Origin: a virus
Reading direction: 5' to 3' (one strand)
Virus record (IMG/VR): IMGVR_UViG_3300017963_000490
Coordinates: 1 to 37,520 of that record
DNA length: 37,520 bases
Of this stretch, positions 1-7,395 are shown in pieces. Every line of letters begins with the position of its first letter. Positions within the stretch are counted from its first letter, which is position 1. The notes under the pieces were generated by a model. The model had not been told where the DNA came from. It searched no databases and saw nothing but the letters and a program-made list of their open reading frames with translations. The position numbers were made by a program, and so were the translations under genes.

Positions 1-2
1 CC

Positions 3-1988
3 AAGGCCCAGGCCATCCTCACCAGGGTGGTCAAGGTGGAGGCGGCGGACAAGGAACGGAGGGAGGAGCTGGCGTCCGTGGGCCGGAGACATGACCGGCT
101 CACCAGGCGGATGGACAAGGACCGGCCCAACCACCTCCAGCCGGAGTCCATCCTGGCCAGGCTGGAGCTGTTGGAGCCCAGGGTGGCGGCCGTGGAGGAG
201 GAGGCCAAGGTCCGGACCTCCAACGCCCTCCGCCTTGATGAGCTGGAGGGCCAGGTGGCCAAGCTGGCCACAGGCAAGGCCACGGCCTCCTCCATGGCCT
301 CCCTCCGCCGGGACGTCAACGCCAGGCTCCAGGCTCAAACGGAGCGGATGGACACCCTGGAGGCGGACGTCACCATGGTTGGGGACCGGGCCACGGAACC
401 AAGGCTCCAGGACCTGGAGGGCCAGGTGGCCAGGCTGGCCGGCAAGCTGGACCGTGAGGGGGGAAGGGGGGAGCCTCACCTGGCTCCGCCCCCGGCGGAG
501 CCTCCGCGTTTCAACCCTCCGGAGCTGGACCCGGAGGAGGTGGCCAGGGCCGTCCGTGACCATCTCCCCAGGTCCACCGTGGAGCTGGCGGCGGACAAGC
601 GGAGGACCAGGGAGCCCACGGACGCGGAGATGGACCAGGAGGTGGACGCCAGGACGGACCCCAGGTGGAGGCCGGAGGACCGTGGCCCCTTCCTCCTCAC
701 CCAGGGACTGGACGTGGTGGAGCTGGTCACCAGGCTGGAGGATGTCCTCCGGGACCACTCCCGGATGGGCCTGACCATCACGGACCAGGCGGAGGCCATC
801 GTGGACTACCTCCGATCGGTCAGGTGGGGGGACCTCACGGACTCCACCCCGGGACCATCGCAGTCAATCGCCGGTCAGGGACAGCCCCCCCCTAGCTGTC
901 CCCCACAGGCCCCCTCCCTGGCTCCAGGGCGGCCCATGACGGCCGGGGAGCCGGCCCGGGACTGTAGGGCCACCCCCAGCTCCCGGCCCTCCACGGGCCT
1001 CCTGGGGGCCTCTACGGGGACGGTCTCCAAGCTCCGGACCAAGCTCCAGGAGATGGCCAGGTGGGTCAGGACCTCCGCTCCACCCCCCACGTCCGTGGCC
1101 GATGAGCTGGACTGGACGGCTCAACGGGTGGCGGAGCTGACCCCGGCCCTCACCCCACCGGAGGACCAGGACCTCCAGCTCACCATCCGCCTCCGGTCCG
1201 GCCGGCTCACCACGGAGCTGACGGCCACGGACGGGGAGCTGGAGGCCAAGCTCACTGAGCTGGAGCGGAGCGGCCGTGTCCGCCGGACCGGCTACCTCCC
1301 GGACCACCCCAGCTCCCCGGAGTCCAAGGCCAGGAGGGCCACCCTGGAGGAGGTCCGGGACCACGTCATGGAGCGGATGGAGGGAGGGTTCACGGACCTG
1401 GGGGAGGTCCTGGACATCCTCCAGGCCATGGAGGATGAGGCCCCGTGTCCGGACTCATCCGGACGGTGTGACGCGAAACCCCGGGAAACGGAGCCCACCA
1501 TCCCGATCGATCCGGACACGGACTGGTCACCGGAGGAGGTCACGGCGGAGGCCATCACCAGCCTCCGGGCCGTGGCGGCTGGCAAGGGCCGGGAGGACAT
1601 GACCACCCTCATGGTGAACCCGGCGGAGCTGGCGGAGCTGGCGGACCGGCTGGAGGTGGCGGCCAAGGTCCGCCAGGCCCTCCTGGCCCCGGCCTCCGCG
1701 GAGGGCTCACCGGCTCACCGGCTCCGGGAGATGGTGGGGTGGATGGAAGACTCCGCCGGACACGTCCCGTCCGCCATGGAGGCCATGGAGGAGCTGGCCC
1801 GTGAGCTGGAGCTGGGGACTGGCCCTGTCCTCCCGGCCCACCGGGTCCTGGTCCTCCGTGAGGCCAAGGCGGCCCTGGACGCCCTGGAGGTGGAGATGGA
1901 CCCGGAGGACCAGGCGGCGGCGGAGGAGGGCCTGGCGGCGGCCGTGGGGGCCGTGGAGGTCCTCATCCGGGAGGTGGACCATGGGTGA
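3..1988 (+). CDS. Long coiled-coil protein, 5' end outside the window
   Basis: The frame is open to the left edge of the window and the first possible start inside it (GTG at 27) has no ribosome-binding site, so the gene very probably begins upstream. The visible 660 residues are rich in Leu, Glu, Arg and Ala. The first ~150 residues show heptad-like repeats such as LDELEGQVAKLA and LQDLEGQVARLAGKL, typical of a coiled coil. A Pro-rich linker (about 280-320) separates these from more helical segments. No enzymatic motif is recognised. It heads a chain of overlapping genes. The length and composition resemble phage structural or scaffolding-type rods, but no function can be assigned. Confidence 0.75.
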   Translation, partial: KAQAILTRVVKVEAADKERREELASVGRRHDRLTRRMDKDRPNHLQPESILARLELLEPRVAAVEEEAKVRTSNALRLDELEGQVAKLATGKATASSMASLRRDVNARLQAQTERMDTLEADVTMVGDRATEPRLQDLEGQVARLAGKLDREGGRGEPHLAPPPAEPPRFNPPELDPEEVARAVRDHLPRSTVELAADKRRTREPTDAEMDQEVDARTDPRWRPEDRGPFLLTQGLDVVELVTRLEDVLRDHSRMGLTITDQAEAIVDYLRSVRWGDLTDSTPGPSQSIAGQGQPPPSCPPQAPSLAPGRPMTAGEPARDCRATPSSRPSTGLLGASTGTVSKLRTKLQEMARWVRTSAPPPTSVADELDWTAQRVAELTPALTPPEDQDLQLTIRLRSGRLTTELTATDGELEAKLTELERSGRVRRTGYLPDHPSSPESKARRATLEEVRDHVMERMEGGFTDLGEVLDILQAMEDEAPCPDSSGRCDAKPRETEPTIPIDPDTDWSPEEVTAEAITSLRAVAAGKGREDMTTLMVNPAELAELADRLEVAAKVRQALLAPASAEGSPAHRLREMVGWMEDSAGHVPSAMEAMEELARELELGTGPVLPAHRVLVLREAKAALDALEVEMDPEDQAAAEEGLAAAVGAVEVLIREVDHG

Positions 1989-2352
1989 CGGGGTGAGCCT
2001 GGGGAGGGGGGCTGTCCTCCATGACACAGGCAAGGCCATCAAGGTGGAGCTGGACGGACGGGCGGAGCCCCTGTGGGTCCCCAAGTGGGCCGTCCATGAG
2101 GACTCCGAGATCTGGACCGGCGGCCAGGAACCCGGGGAGCTGGTGGTGTCCTCCAGGTTTGCGGACCAGGAGGACCTGGAGCCGGTGACGGCCTCCTCCC
2201 CCTCCGCCAGGGAGCTGGAGCGGAGGGAGGCGGCCAGGCCGGTGGACCACGGGCCGGCCATCCTCCAGGAGGTCCAGGCCCTCCGGGCTGAGGTGGGCCA
2301 GCTCCGGGAGCTGGTGTTCAAGCTGGCGGCAACGTGGGAGGTGGAGCCATGA
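1981..2352 (+). CDS. Hypothetical protein, 123 aa, C-terminal coiled coil
   Basis: The ATG lies inside the end of the previous gene (overlap ATGGGTGA), preceded by GAGGTGGACC, which sets the start. The N-terminal part (about 1-60) has beta-like character (GAVLHDTGKAIKVEL, EPLWVPKWAVHED), resembling a small domain that reads like a modified-residue or nucleic-acid interface, but no family is recognised. The last 40 residues form an amphipathic helix (LQEVQALRAEVGQLRELV). It is co-translated with its neighbours. Function unknown. Confidence 0.8.
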   Translation: MGDGVSLGRGAVLHDTGKAIKVELDGRAEPLWVPKWAVHEDSEIWTGGQEPGELVVSSRFADQEDLEPVTASSPSARELERREAARPVDHGPAILQEVQALRAEVGQLRELVFKLAATWEVEP

Positions 2353-2600
2353 GTCACGAAAGCAACAAGCAACGGTGGAGGAGGGACGGGACGGTCCACT
2401 ACATCTCCGTGGAGGCCAGGCCGGCCCGGAAGGGAGGGGACGGCTACCAATCCGTGTTGGACTGGTGTCCGGCCGGGGACTCCGGGGCCTGTGAGGCGTT
2501 CCAGGCCCTCCAACAGGCTGTCACGGCCAAGCGGACACCGGAGGAGGCGGCGGCCTTCTATCGGGAGCTGTTGGCCTGGGCCACGGCCCAAAGGGGGTGA
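2349..2600 (+). CDS. Hypothetical protein, 83 aa
   Basis: The start ATG overlaps the previous stop (ATGA) and is preceded by GGGAGGTGGAGCC. It is a small protein with a basic N-terminus (SHESNKQRWRRDG), a short beta segment (TVHYISVEARPA) and a C-terminal helix (PEEAAAFYRELLAWA). No conserved family is recognised. Position and coupling place it in the accessory operon. Confidence 0.8.
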   Translation: MSHESNKQRWRRDGTVHYISVEARPARKGGDGYQSVLDWCPAGDSGACEAFQALQQAVTAKRTPEEAAAFYRELLAWATAQRG

Positions 2601-2602
2601 CC

Positions 2603-3040
2603 ATGTGTCCTCATTGTGTCGCCATGGTCATCCTTGGGGTCATGTCCTGTGGCCTCATCCCGATCGGACGGTGGCTGTGGCTCCGGTGGCGGAGCCGGAG
2701 GGCCGGACCATCCGAGGCGGAGCGGGACCGTGGTGAGGCCATGGCCCAGGCCCAACGGAGGGCCAAGGCCATCCGGAGCCAGGTGGACCTCCACGGCCTC
2801 GGAGTCCAACCGGTGGAGCTGGCGGACGGGGTGACCATGTGGTCCGCCGGTGGCGGCCCTGGACAGGAGGCGGCGGCGGAGACGGGAGGGGAAGGATGGC
2901 GATCCGATGGGATGACCAGCCCTTGGGCCAGCTCCCGGACACGGAGCTGGCGGAGCGGCTGGGGGTGTCCGGAGTGGCCGTGGGCAAGGCCAGGAGGCGG
3001 AGGGGGATTCCGGCCTACAGCCCCACCGGCCATCCGTTGA
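2603..3040 (+). CDS. Small membrane protein with CxxC start, 145 aa
   Basis: The ATG lies 2 nt after the previous stop, with AAGGGGGTGACC upstream. The N-terminus contains a CPHC pair followed by a hydrophobic helix (about residues 8-28, VAMVILGVMSCGLIPIG) and then a strongly basic stretch, so it is probably a single-pass membrane protein with a cytoplasmic basic tail. The last ~48 codons overlap the next gene by 145 nt, and there the translation looks like out-of-frame sequence (many Trp, Arg and Pro). The true end could be earlier if there is a sequencing error or frameshift. Function unknown. Confidence 0.55.
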   Translation: MCPHCVAMVILGVMSCGLIPIGRWLWLRWRSRRAGPSEAERDRGEAMAQAQRRAKAIRSQVDLHGLGVQPVELADGVTMWSAGGGPGQEAAAETGGEGWRSDGMTSPWASSRTRSWRSGWGCPEWPWARPGGGGGFRPTAPPAIR

Positions 3041-3813
3041 GTCCCCGGGGCCAGGGCCAACGGGCCGGGGTGGTGTGGGACGATCAGCCCTTGGGACTGG
3101 TCCCGGACAAGGAGCTGGCCAGGCGGCTGGGGGTGGACCCTTCATCCGTCCGATCGGCAAGGATGGTCAGGGAGCGGAAGGCCAGGGAGGTCAAGGCGGC
3201 CATGGACAGGCCCCGGCCACCGGAGGAGATGGCGGCGGACTTCAACGCGGCCCTGTCCGTCCCGGCCCCGGAGCCATGGGACCCCCAGGAGGTCCAGGCT
3301 ATCCTGGCCAGGGAGGACCATGACCCTCACCGGTGGGCCAGCCAATACATGGGCCAGCCCCTCCAGGAGGAGGAGCCGGAGCCACCGGAGGAGGAGCGGA
3401 GGCCCAGGCCCAGGACCGTGGCCGTACCGGCCCTCCCCGTCCACACCCCAAGGCCGGAGCCCAGGGAGCGGACGGAGCCCATCGTCCCCGGGGGGTGGCT
3501 CACGGTGGCCACACAGCCCCCAGGACGGCCTCCAGCTCCGAGGGACCCCAGGCCCATGGCCACCACCTCCGAGGCCACCAGGGCCAAGCCACGGCCCAGG
3601 GAGCTGGGCTCCAGCCACCACGCCCACCGGTGTCCGGTGTGTCGCCGGTGGAGGACCTGTGTGGACCCGTCCTGTGAGCTGGGCCTGGAGACGGATGACG
3701 GGGATCCGATGAGCTGGCGGACCTGTGACCGGTGTGTCCGGGAGCTGGGCCGGGAGACCACGGGCCACGTGATCCCTGTTGGCGGGACGTTCGGGTCATC
3801 CGGAAAGCTGTGA
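2896..3813 (+). CDS. DNA-binding protein with two helix-turn-helix repeats and a zinc ribbon, 305 aa
   Basis: I chose the ATG at 2896, preceded by GGGAGGGGAAGG, over an upstream GTG at 2839 because homology-like sequence begins here. Two copies of a homeodomain-like HTH repeat start at W5 and W61, each reading WDDQPLG-xx-PDxELAxRLGV-x5-AR. This repeat is common in DNA-binding proteins of phages and GC-rich bacteria. A long Pro/Glu-rich linker follows, then a C-terminal Cys cluster (C246, C249, C255, C260, C277, C280) that fits one or two zinc ribbons. It probably regulates transcription or binds phage DNA. It is the last gene before the promoter-like element at 3809-3837. Confidence 0.8.
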   Translation: MAIRWDDQPLGQLPDTELAERLGVSGVAVGKARRRRGIPAYSPTGHPLSPRGQGQRAGVVWDDQPLGLVPDKELARRLGVDPSSVRSARMVRERKAREVKAAMDRPRPPEEMAADFNAALSVPAPEPWDPQEVQAILAREDHDPHRWASQYMGQPLQEEEPEPPEEERRPRPRTVAVPALPVHTPRPEPRERTEPIVPGGWLTVATQPPGRPPAPRDPRPMATTSEATRAKPRPRELGSSHHAHRCPVCRRWRTCVDPSCELGLETDDGDPMSWRTCDRCVRELGRETTGHVIPVGGTFGSSGKL

Positions 3814-3837
3814 AAGAACACAGGTTTCTGGTAGGAT
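3809..3837 (+). promoter_or_regulatory. Candidate promoter with extended -10
   Basis: TGGTAGGAT at 3829-3837 fits the extended -10 pattern TGnTAnnnT. A weak -35 (TGTGAA, 3809-3814) lies 17 nt upstream. It sits in the 45-nt gap before the winged-helix gene at 3859. The same TGGTAGG core recurs in the gaps at 11229 and 17113. Confidence 0.5.
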
Positions 3838-3858
3838 TAGAACCCTGGAGGTAGAGAC

Positions 3859-4383
3859 ATGACAAGCAAGGACGGAGCTGAGGTCCTGGACCTGTTCTCC
3901 CACGGCTACCGTGAACCCCCATCGGAGCCGGTGGACACGTCCATCATGGCGGCGGAGGACGCCAGGCCCACGGCCGGGACTCAACGGAGGCGGCTGTATG
4001 ACGTCATCCGGAGGAGGGGGAGCCACGGGGCCACGGACGATGAGCTGGAGGTCCTCACCGGCCTGTCCCACCACACCGTCTCCCCCAGGCGGAGGGAGCT
4101 GGTCCTCCACGGCCTGGTCCGGGACTCCGGTGAGATGAGGCCAACACGGAAGGGGAGGATGGCCAAGGTGTGGGAGCTGGGGGTGGACCTGGACCCCGGT
4201 GAGGACCGTGGAGGCCCCATGGTCCAGGTCCCCATCAAGGCGGAGATCAGCCTGGCCCTCCAGGACATGAGGAGGCTGTGGACGGCGGCCAGGGAGGCCG
4301 GCTGTCCGGTCCTCCACCCCAGGGAGATGAACCTGGTGGGCCGGTGGCTCCGGGCCGTGGCCGGGGAGGAGGTGGACCGATGA
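3859..4383 (+). CDS. Winged-helix DNA-binding protein, 174 aa
   Basis: The ATG is set by the strong ribosome-binding site GGAGGTAGAGAC. Residues ~38-100 form a winged helix-turn-helix: RRRLYDVIRRRG, then a helix (ATDDELEVLTGLS), then a recognition helix (HHTVSPRRRELVLHGLV) and a wing (TRKGRMAKVWEL). Phage proteins of this type sense 'which gene is to be read' or control copy number, often next to small zinc-ribbon genes. The C-terminal ~70 residues are helical and unrecognised. It probably acts as a phage regulator. It starts a new run of coupled genes. Confidence 0.8.
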   Translation: MTSKDGAEVLDLFSHGYREPPSEPVDTSIMAAEDARPTAGTQRRRLYDVIRRRGSHGATDDELEVLTGLSHHTVSPRRRELVLHGLVRDSGEMRPTRKGRMAKVWELGVDLDPGEDRGGPMVQVPIKAEISLALQDMRRLWTAAREAGCPVLHPREMNLVGRWLRAVAGEEVDR

Positions 4384-4634
4384 GCCGGCCCAAGGGACTG
4401 GACGGCAAGGCCGGAGCGGAGCTGGCCTTGAGGAGGGCCTTGGCCAGGGTCAACGACTTCTCCAGGGCCACGGAGGAGGCATTGGATGAGGGCCTCCCCA
4501 CCATCCAACACGTGAGGGCCATGGCGGAGGCGGCCTCCGCGGCCGTGGCTGAGGCCGGAGCCCTGGACGTGTTCCGGTTCCTGGCGGACGGGACTTACAG
4601 GGCCGTGGAGGTGGATGATGACGGACTATCTTAA
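4380..4634 (+). CDS. Hypothetical helical protein, 84 aa
   Basis: The start ATG overlaps the previous stop, with GGAGGTGGACCG upstream. The protein is almost wholly helical and Ala/Glu/Arg-rich, with a small polar tail (EVDDDGLS). No family is recognised. It overlaps the next gene by 17 nt and is co-translated. Confidence 0.75.
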   Translation: MSRPKGLDGKAGAELALRRALARVNDFSRATEEALDEGLPTIQHVRAMAEAASAAVAEAGALDVFRFLADGTYRAVEVDDDGLS

Positions 4635-4818
4635 GGAGCCACGGAATCCCGGCCTGGACGATGGCCGGTGTGGCCTGTGTGGCAAGCCTGGCCTGACGGA
4701 GGAGGACCGGTGTTATGGCTGTGGCTATCTGATCTGTGATGACCACGTGGGGGACCCGTGGGGGCCTCACCTGGTGGTCCAACACGATGATGAGGACGGG
4801 GAGGAGGTGGACCTATGA
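4618..4818 (+). CDS. Small zinc-binding protein, 66 aa
   Basis: Two adjacent ATGs exist (4615 and 4618). I prefer 4618 because it leaves the same 3-nt spacing after GGAGGTGG seen at neighbouring gene junctions. Cysteines are arranged C18-x2-C21, C32-x2-C35 and C40-x2-H43, enough for two zinc sites in a RING/B-box or double-ribbon arrangement. The acidic tail ends in EEVDL. It is probably a nucleic-acid- or protein-binding adaptor. No precise family is assigned. Confidence 0.8.
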   Translation: MTDYLKEPRNPGLDDGRCGLCGKPGLTEEDRCYGCGYLICDDHVGDPWGPHLVVQHDDEDGEEVDL

Positions 4819-6206
4819 CGGACCGTGACGTCCCGTGTGGACATGGCCAGGCGGACCCGTGTGACCGGACGTGTCCGGAGTGTGGAGCGGACCTCCGTGA
4901 CCCTGACCAGCTCCGGGCGGACCGGCTCAAGGCCAAGGTCCAGGAGGAGCTGGAGGCGGCCCTCCGGCCGTTCACGGAGATGGAGCCGGAGGATGTGGAC
5001 CGGCGGACCGTGGAGGCCGTGGTGGCCCAGGTCTTCCGCCGTCACTTGCCAGGGGTAGCCGATGAGGACCGGGCCTCCGTGGTCTCCATGGAGGTGGATG
5101 ACAACGGGGTGGCCCACTGCACCCTCCGGGTCCCCGGCTGGGCCGGGGCGGCCATGGCCCTGTTGGAACCGGACGGGGAGCTGTCCGTCACCGTGGCGGC
5201 CGGGGAGATGGGGCCTGCCGTGGAGCCCACCGTGGTCCGGACGGCGGCGGAGGCGGCGGAGGTGTTCGGGGAGCCGGCCTCCTCCAGGCTCACCACGGCG
5301 GAGCGGGACGCCATGGTCACGGACCTGGTGGACTACGTGGAGGCCAGGATCAGGGAGGAGGAGGCGGCGGCCGTGGCTGGGCTGGAGGCCGTGGACCAGG
5401 CGGACGTGGAGGCCGTCCCGGAGCTGGACCGGAAGGCCACGGAGCTGGTGGCCGGGTGGCTCCAGGAGGGAGGGTGTCAGGTCCTCCATGTGTCGGACGC
5501 GGACGCCATGGCGGAGTCCATCCGGACACACCCCATCATGGAGATCCCCGGTTCGGCCGTCCGGACGTTCTCACCGGCTCACCGGACCATCCACACGGAG
5601 GCCCAGGTCATCATCCCCCTCCGGACCACCAAGGATGAGTCCGAGGCCCTGGCGGAGTGGATGGCGGAGGTGTCCGGCCCCGTGGTGGACCGGGCGGACT
5701 GGACGTGGCCGGAGGGAGCCACCGGCCTCCGGCTGGAGCTGGCCACGGACGTGGAGGTCCGGGACGGCCGGCTGGTCACCCCGGAGGGTGGCGTCAAGGG
5801 CCGGTTCGTGGACCCGGACGGTGTCCCTCCTGGCTCCATGGAGCTGGTGTGTCCGTCCAGGACGTGGCTACTCCAAGGGGTCTATCCCAAGGGCCGGAGC
5901 TGGCCGGAGGACCTGGCGGACGTGGCCGTGGGCCTCCAGCCCCTCCGGTGGGAGGTCACCGGGAGGGCCAGGCCATCGGTGGACCGGCCTGACCTCCAGG
6001 AGACGGACCTCCCCCACACGGAGGCCATCGGCCCCGGCCACGGCCTGGAGGATCAGGGTTGCCGGGAGTGTGGTGACCCGGGGGAGGTGGCCCACTACTA
6101 CCTCACGGACGATGGCCCCGGGGTGACGGCCTACTGTGGCCCCTGTGCCACGGAGCTGGACGGGGTGGCCTGGCCTCCGGAGGAGGTGGACGATGGCCAG
6201 GAGTAG
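4815..6206 (+). CDS. Large protein with zinc ribbons at both ends, 463 aa
   Basis: The ATG overlaps the previous stop, with GGAGGTGGACCT upstream. Cysteines C8, C16, C20 and C23 form an N-terminal ribbon. C416, C419, C441 and C444 form a C-terminal one (CRECG...CGPC). Between them lies an Ala/Glu-rich helical region followed by a beta-rich region (about 240-400) with hydrophobic strands such as HTEAQVIIPLRTT and GLRLELATDVEVRDGRL. No catalytic motif is recognised. The two-ended ribbon suggests binding to nucleic acid or a multi-subunit partner. Function unknown. Confidence 0.75.
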   Translation: MTDRDVPCGHGQADPCDRTCPECGADLRDPDQLRADRLKAKVQEELEAALRPFTEMEPEDVDRRTVEAVVAQVFRRHLPGVADEDRASVVSMEVDDNGVAHCTLRVPGWAGAAMALLEPDGELSVTVAAGEMGPAVEPTVVRTAAEAAEVFGEPASSRLTTAERDAMVTDLVDYVEARIREEEAAAVAGLEAVDQADVEAVPELDRKATELVAGWLQEGGCQVLHVSDADAMAESIRTHPIMEIPGSAVRTFSPAHRTIHTEAQVIIPLRTTKDESEALAEWMAEVSGPVVDRADWTWPEGATGLRLELATDVEVRDGRLVTPEGGVKGRFVDPDGVPPGSMELVCPSRTWLLQGVYPKGRSWPEDLADVAVGLQPLRWEVTGRARPSVDRPDLQETDLPHTEAIGPGHGLEDQGCRECGDPGEVAHYYLTDDGPGVTAYCGPCATELDGVAWPPEEVDDGQE

Positions 6207-6477
6207 GACAGGACGTCATCCGTCAAGCGGAGTCCCGGCCAGGTTGGGGAGCCACACGGACCAGGTGGCCTTTTCTCCGTGGGCCAATGACACGGGGGAC
6301 CGGAGACACCGGCGGACGTGTGTGGTGTGTGGAGGCCGTGTGGAGGTGGCCATCATCACCACCAGGCCCCACCGGTGGGAGCGGGGGACGCGGCTGGACC
6401 GGGCCGTGTGTGTGGACTGTGTGAGGGAGCTGGAGGTGGTGGCGGACAACATGGAGGTGGACCATGGCGGACGGTGA
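6193..6477 (+). CDS. Zinc-ribbon protein, 94 aa
   Basis: The ATG overlaps the previous gene's end and is preceded by GGAGGTGGACG. C43-x2-C46 and C73-x2-C76 (CVVCGG and CVDC) form a single zinc ribbon in which 26 residues separate the two knuckles. The N-terminus is basic and Ser/Arg-rich. It is the fourth Cys-pair protein within 3.6 kb (2896-6477). Function unknown. Confidence 0.75.
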   Translation: MARSRTGRHPSSGVPARLGSHTDQVAFSPWANDTGDRRHRRTCVVCGGRVEVAIITTRPHRWERGTRLDRAVCVDCVRELEVVADNMEVDHGGR

Positions 6478-6748
6478 CCCGATCGGCGGCCCCTTGTTCC
6501 CGGCGGAGGTGGTGGAGACGGCCAGGACGGACCTCCCGGAGGGGGTGGACGCGGTGGCTTGTGACAGGCGGACCAGGGTGAGGGTGGAGGCGGCGGCGGC
6601 CCTCCTGTCCCTGGGGGGTGGCCTCACCTTGGCGGAGGGCCGGAGGCTGGCCTGGAGGGCCGCCATCAACAGGGGGGACGCCACGGCCCTGACCGGCCTG
6701 GCGGAGGAGGATGGCCATGATACAAAGGGGGGAGGAGGTGAGCCATGA
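6464..6748 (+). CDS. Hypothetical helical protein, 94 aa
   Basis: The start ATG (after ATGGAGGTGGACC) lies inside the previous gene, overlapping it by 14 nt. The protein has a predicted helical core (TRVRVEAAAALLSLGG and LAEGRRLAWRAAIN) and a Gly-rich acidic tail. No family is recognised. Confidence 0.7.
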   Translation: MADGDPIGGPLFPAEVVETARTDLPEGVDAVACDRRTRVRVEAAAALLSLGGGLTLAEGRRLAWRAAINRGDATALTGLAEEDGHDTKGGGGEP

Positions 6749-6876
6749 CCAAGGGACGCAAGCAACGGCCGGCCAGTGAGATCTTGAAGGACAAGGACAT
6801 CCAACAGGCCGTCAAGGACGGGGCGGCCAAGCCCCCCAAGACCAAGTCCGGCGGCAAGTCCAAGCGGCGGAAGTGA
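6745..6876 (+). CDS. Very small basic protein, 43 aa
   Basis: ATG at 6745 overlaps the previous stop, with GGAGGAGGTGAGCC upstream. The reading frame gives a highly basic peptide beginning MTKGRKQRPASEIL and ending GGKSKRRK (about 30% Lys/Arg). Size and charge suggest an RNA- or DNA-binding microprotein. Start, ribosome-binding site and coupling all agree with its being translated, but there is no homology evidence. Confidence 0.6.
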   Translation: MTKGRKQRPASEILKDKDIQQAVKDGAAKPPKTKSGGKSKRRK

Positions 6877-6939
6877 CCCCGGCCAGTGAGCTGGCCCCCC
6901 TGGGCCGATGGGAGACCGGTCCCACCCCGGCCTGGTGAG

Positions 6940-7167
6940 ATGAGGGACCTGGTGGTGGACGGCCTCCGCCGGCTGGCGGCGGACCACGGCCTCACCCCCA
7001 CAGCCAACGCCCTGGAGCTGGAGGCCAACGTCCAGATCGCCACGGCGGCGGCCTACAAGCTGGACCCCGTCCAGGTGGTCCGGCATATGAGGACAGGCCC
7101 TCCGGACGATCGGACGGAGGCCACGATCAAGCGGCTGTCACCGGACGGCCAAGACAAAGGGAGGTAG
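6940..7167 (+). CDS. Hypothetical protein, 75 aa
   Basis: The frame is open from a GTG at 6886, but the 18 codons before ATG 6940 use codons that are rare here (AGA, CCA) and are Pro/Trp-rich, so I favour 6940. Neither start has a clear ribosome-binding site (GGTGAG touches the ATG), and the N-terminus is uncertain. The protein is helical (RDLVVDGLRRLAADHG; ELEANVQIATAAAYKL) with a polar C-terminus. No family is recognised. Confidence 0.6.
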   Translation: MRDLVVDGLRRLAADHGLTPTANALELEANVQIATAAAYKLDPVQVVRHMRTGPPDDRTEATIKRLSPDGQDKGR

Positions 7168-7172
7168 AGACG

Positions 7173-7394
7173 ATGGGACATGAGAACACGAAACGGGACG
7201 CGGTGGCCGGCCTGTTTGACCTGGAGCTGACCAGGATCAGGGACCGTCAGGCGGAGATCGCCCGGGAGCTGGCCAGCCTGGAGGCGGAGCGGTCCAGCCT
7301 GGACCGGGAGGCGGAGCGGCTGACGGAGCTGGGGGCCAAGGTGGAGGAGGCCCTGGTCATCCGCCGGACCTCCTCCAAGGGAGGGGGTGAGTGA
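7173..7394 (+). CDS. Short coiled-coil protein, 73 aa
   Basis: The ATG follows a strong GGGAGGTAGAGACG. Residues ~10-60 form one continuous heptad-repeat helix (IARELASLEAERSSLDREAE), probably dimerising. It ends in a Gly-rich tail (SSKGGGE) whose codons carry the next gene's ribosome-binding site. Function unknown. Confidence 0.75.
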   Translation: MGHENTKRDAVAGLFDLELTRIRDRQAEIARELASLEAERSSLDREAERLTELGAKVEEALVIRRTSSKGGGE

Positions 7395-7395
7395 C

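Noticed and set aside
4371-4818. EEVD-like C-termini as a chaperone-binding signal, as in Hsp70
   Set aside because: The residues are explained by the ribosome-binding site of the next gene (GGAGGTGGAC), and they are not always terminal.
6886-6939. GTG at 6886 as the start of the gene at 6940
   Set aside because: No ribosome-binding site and atypical codons between 6886 and 6940; kept as an alternative only.
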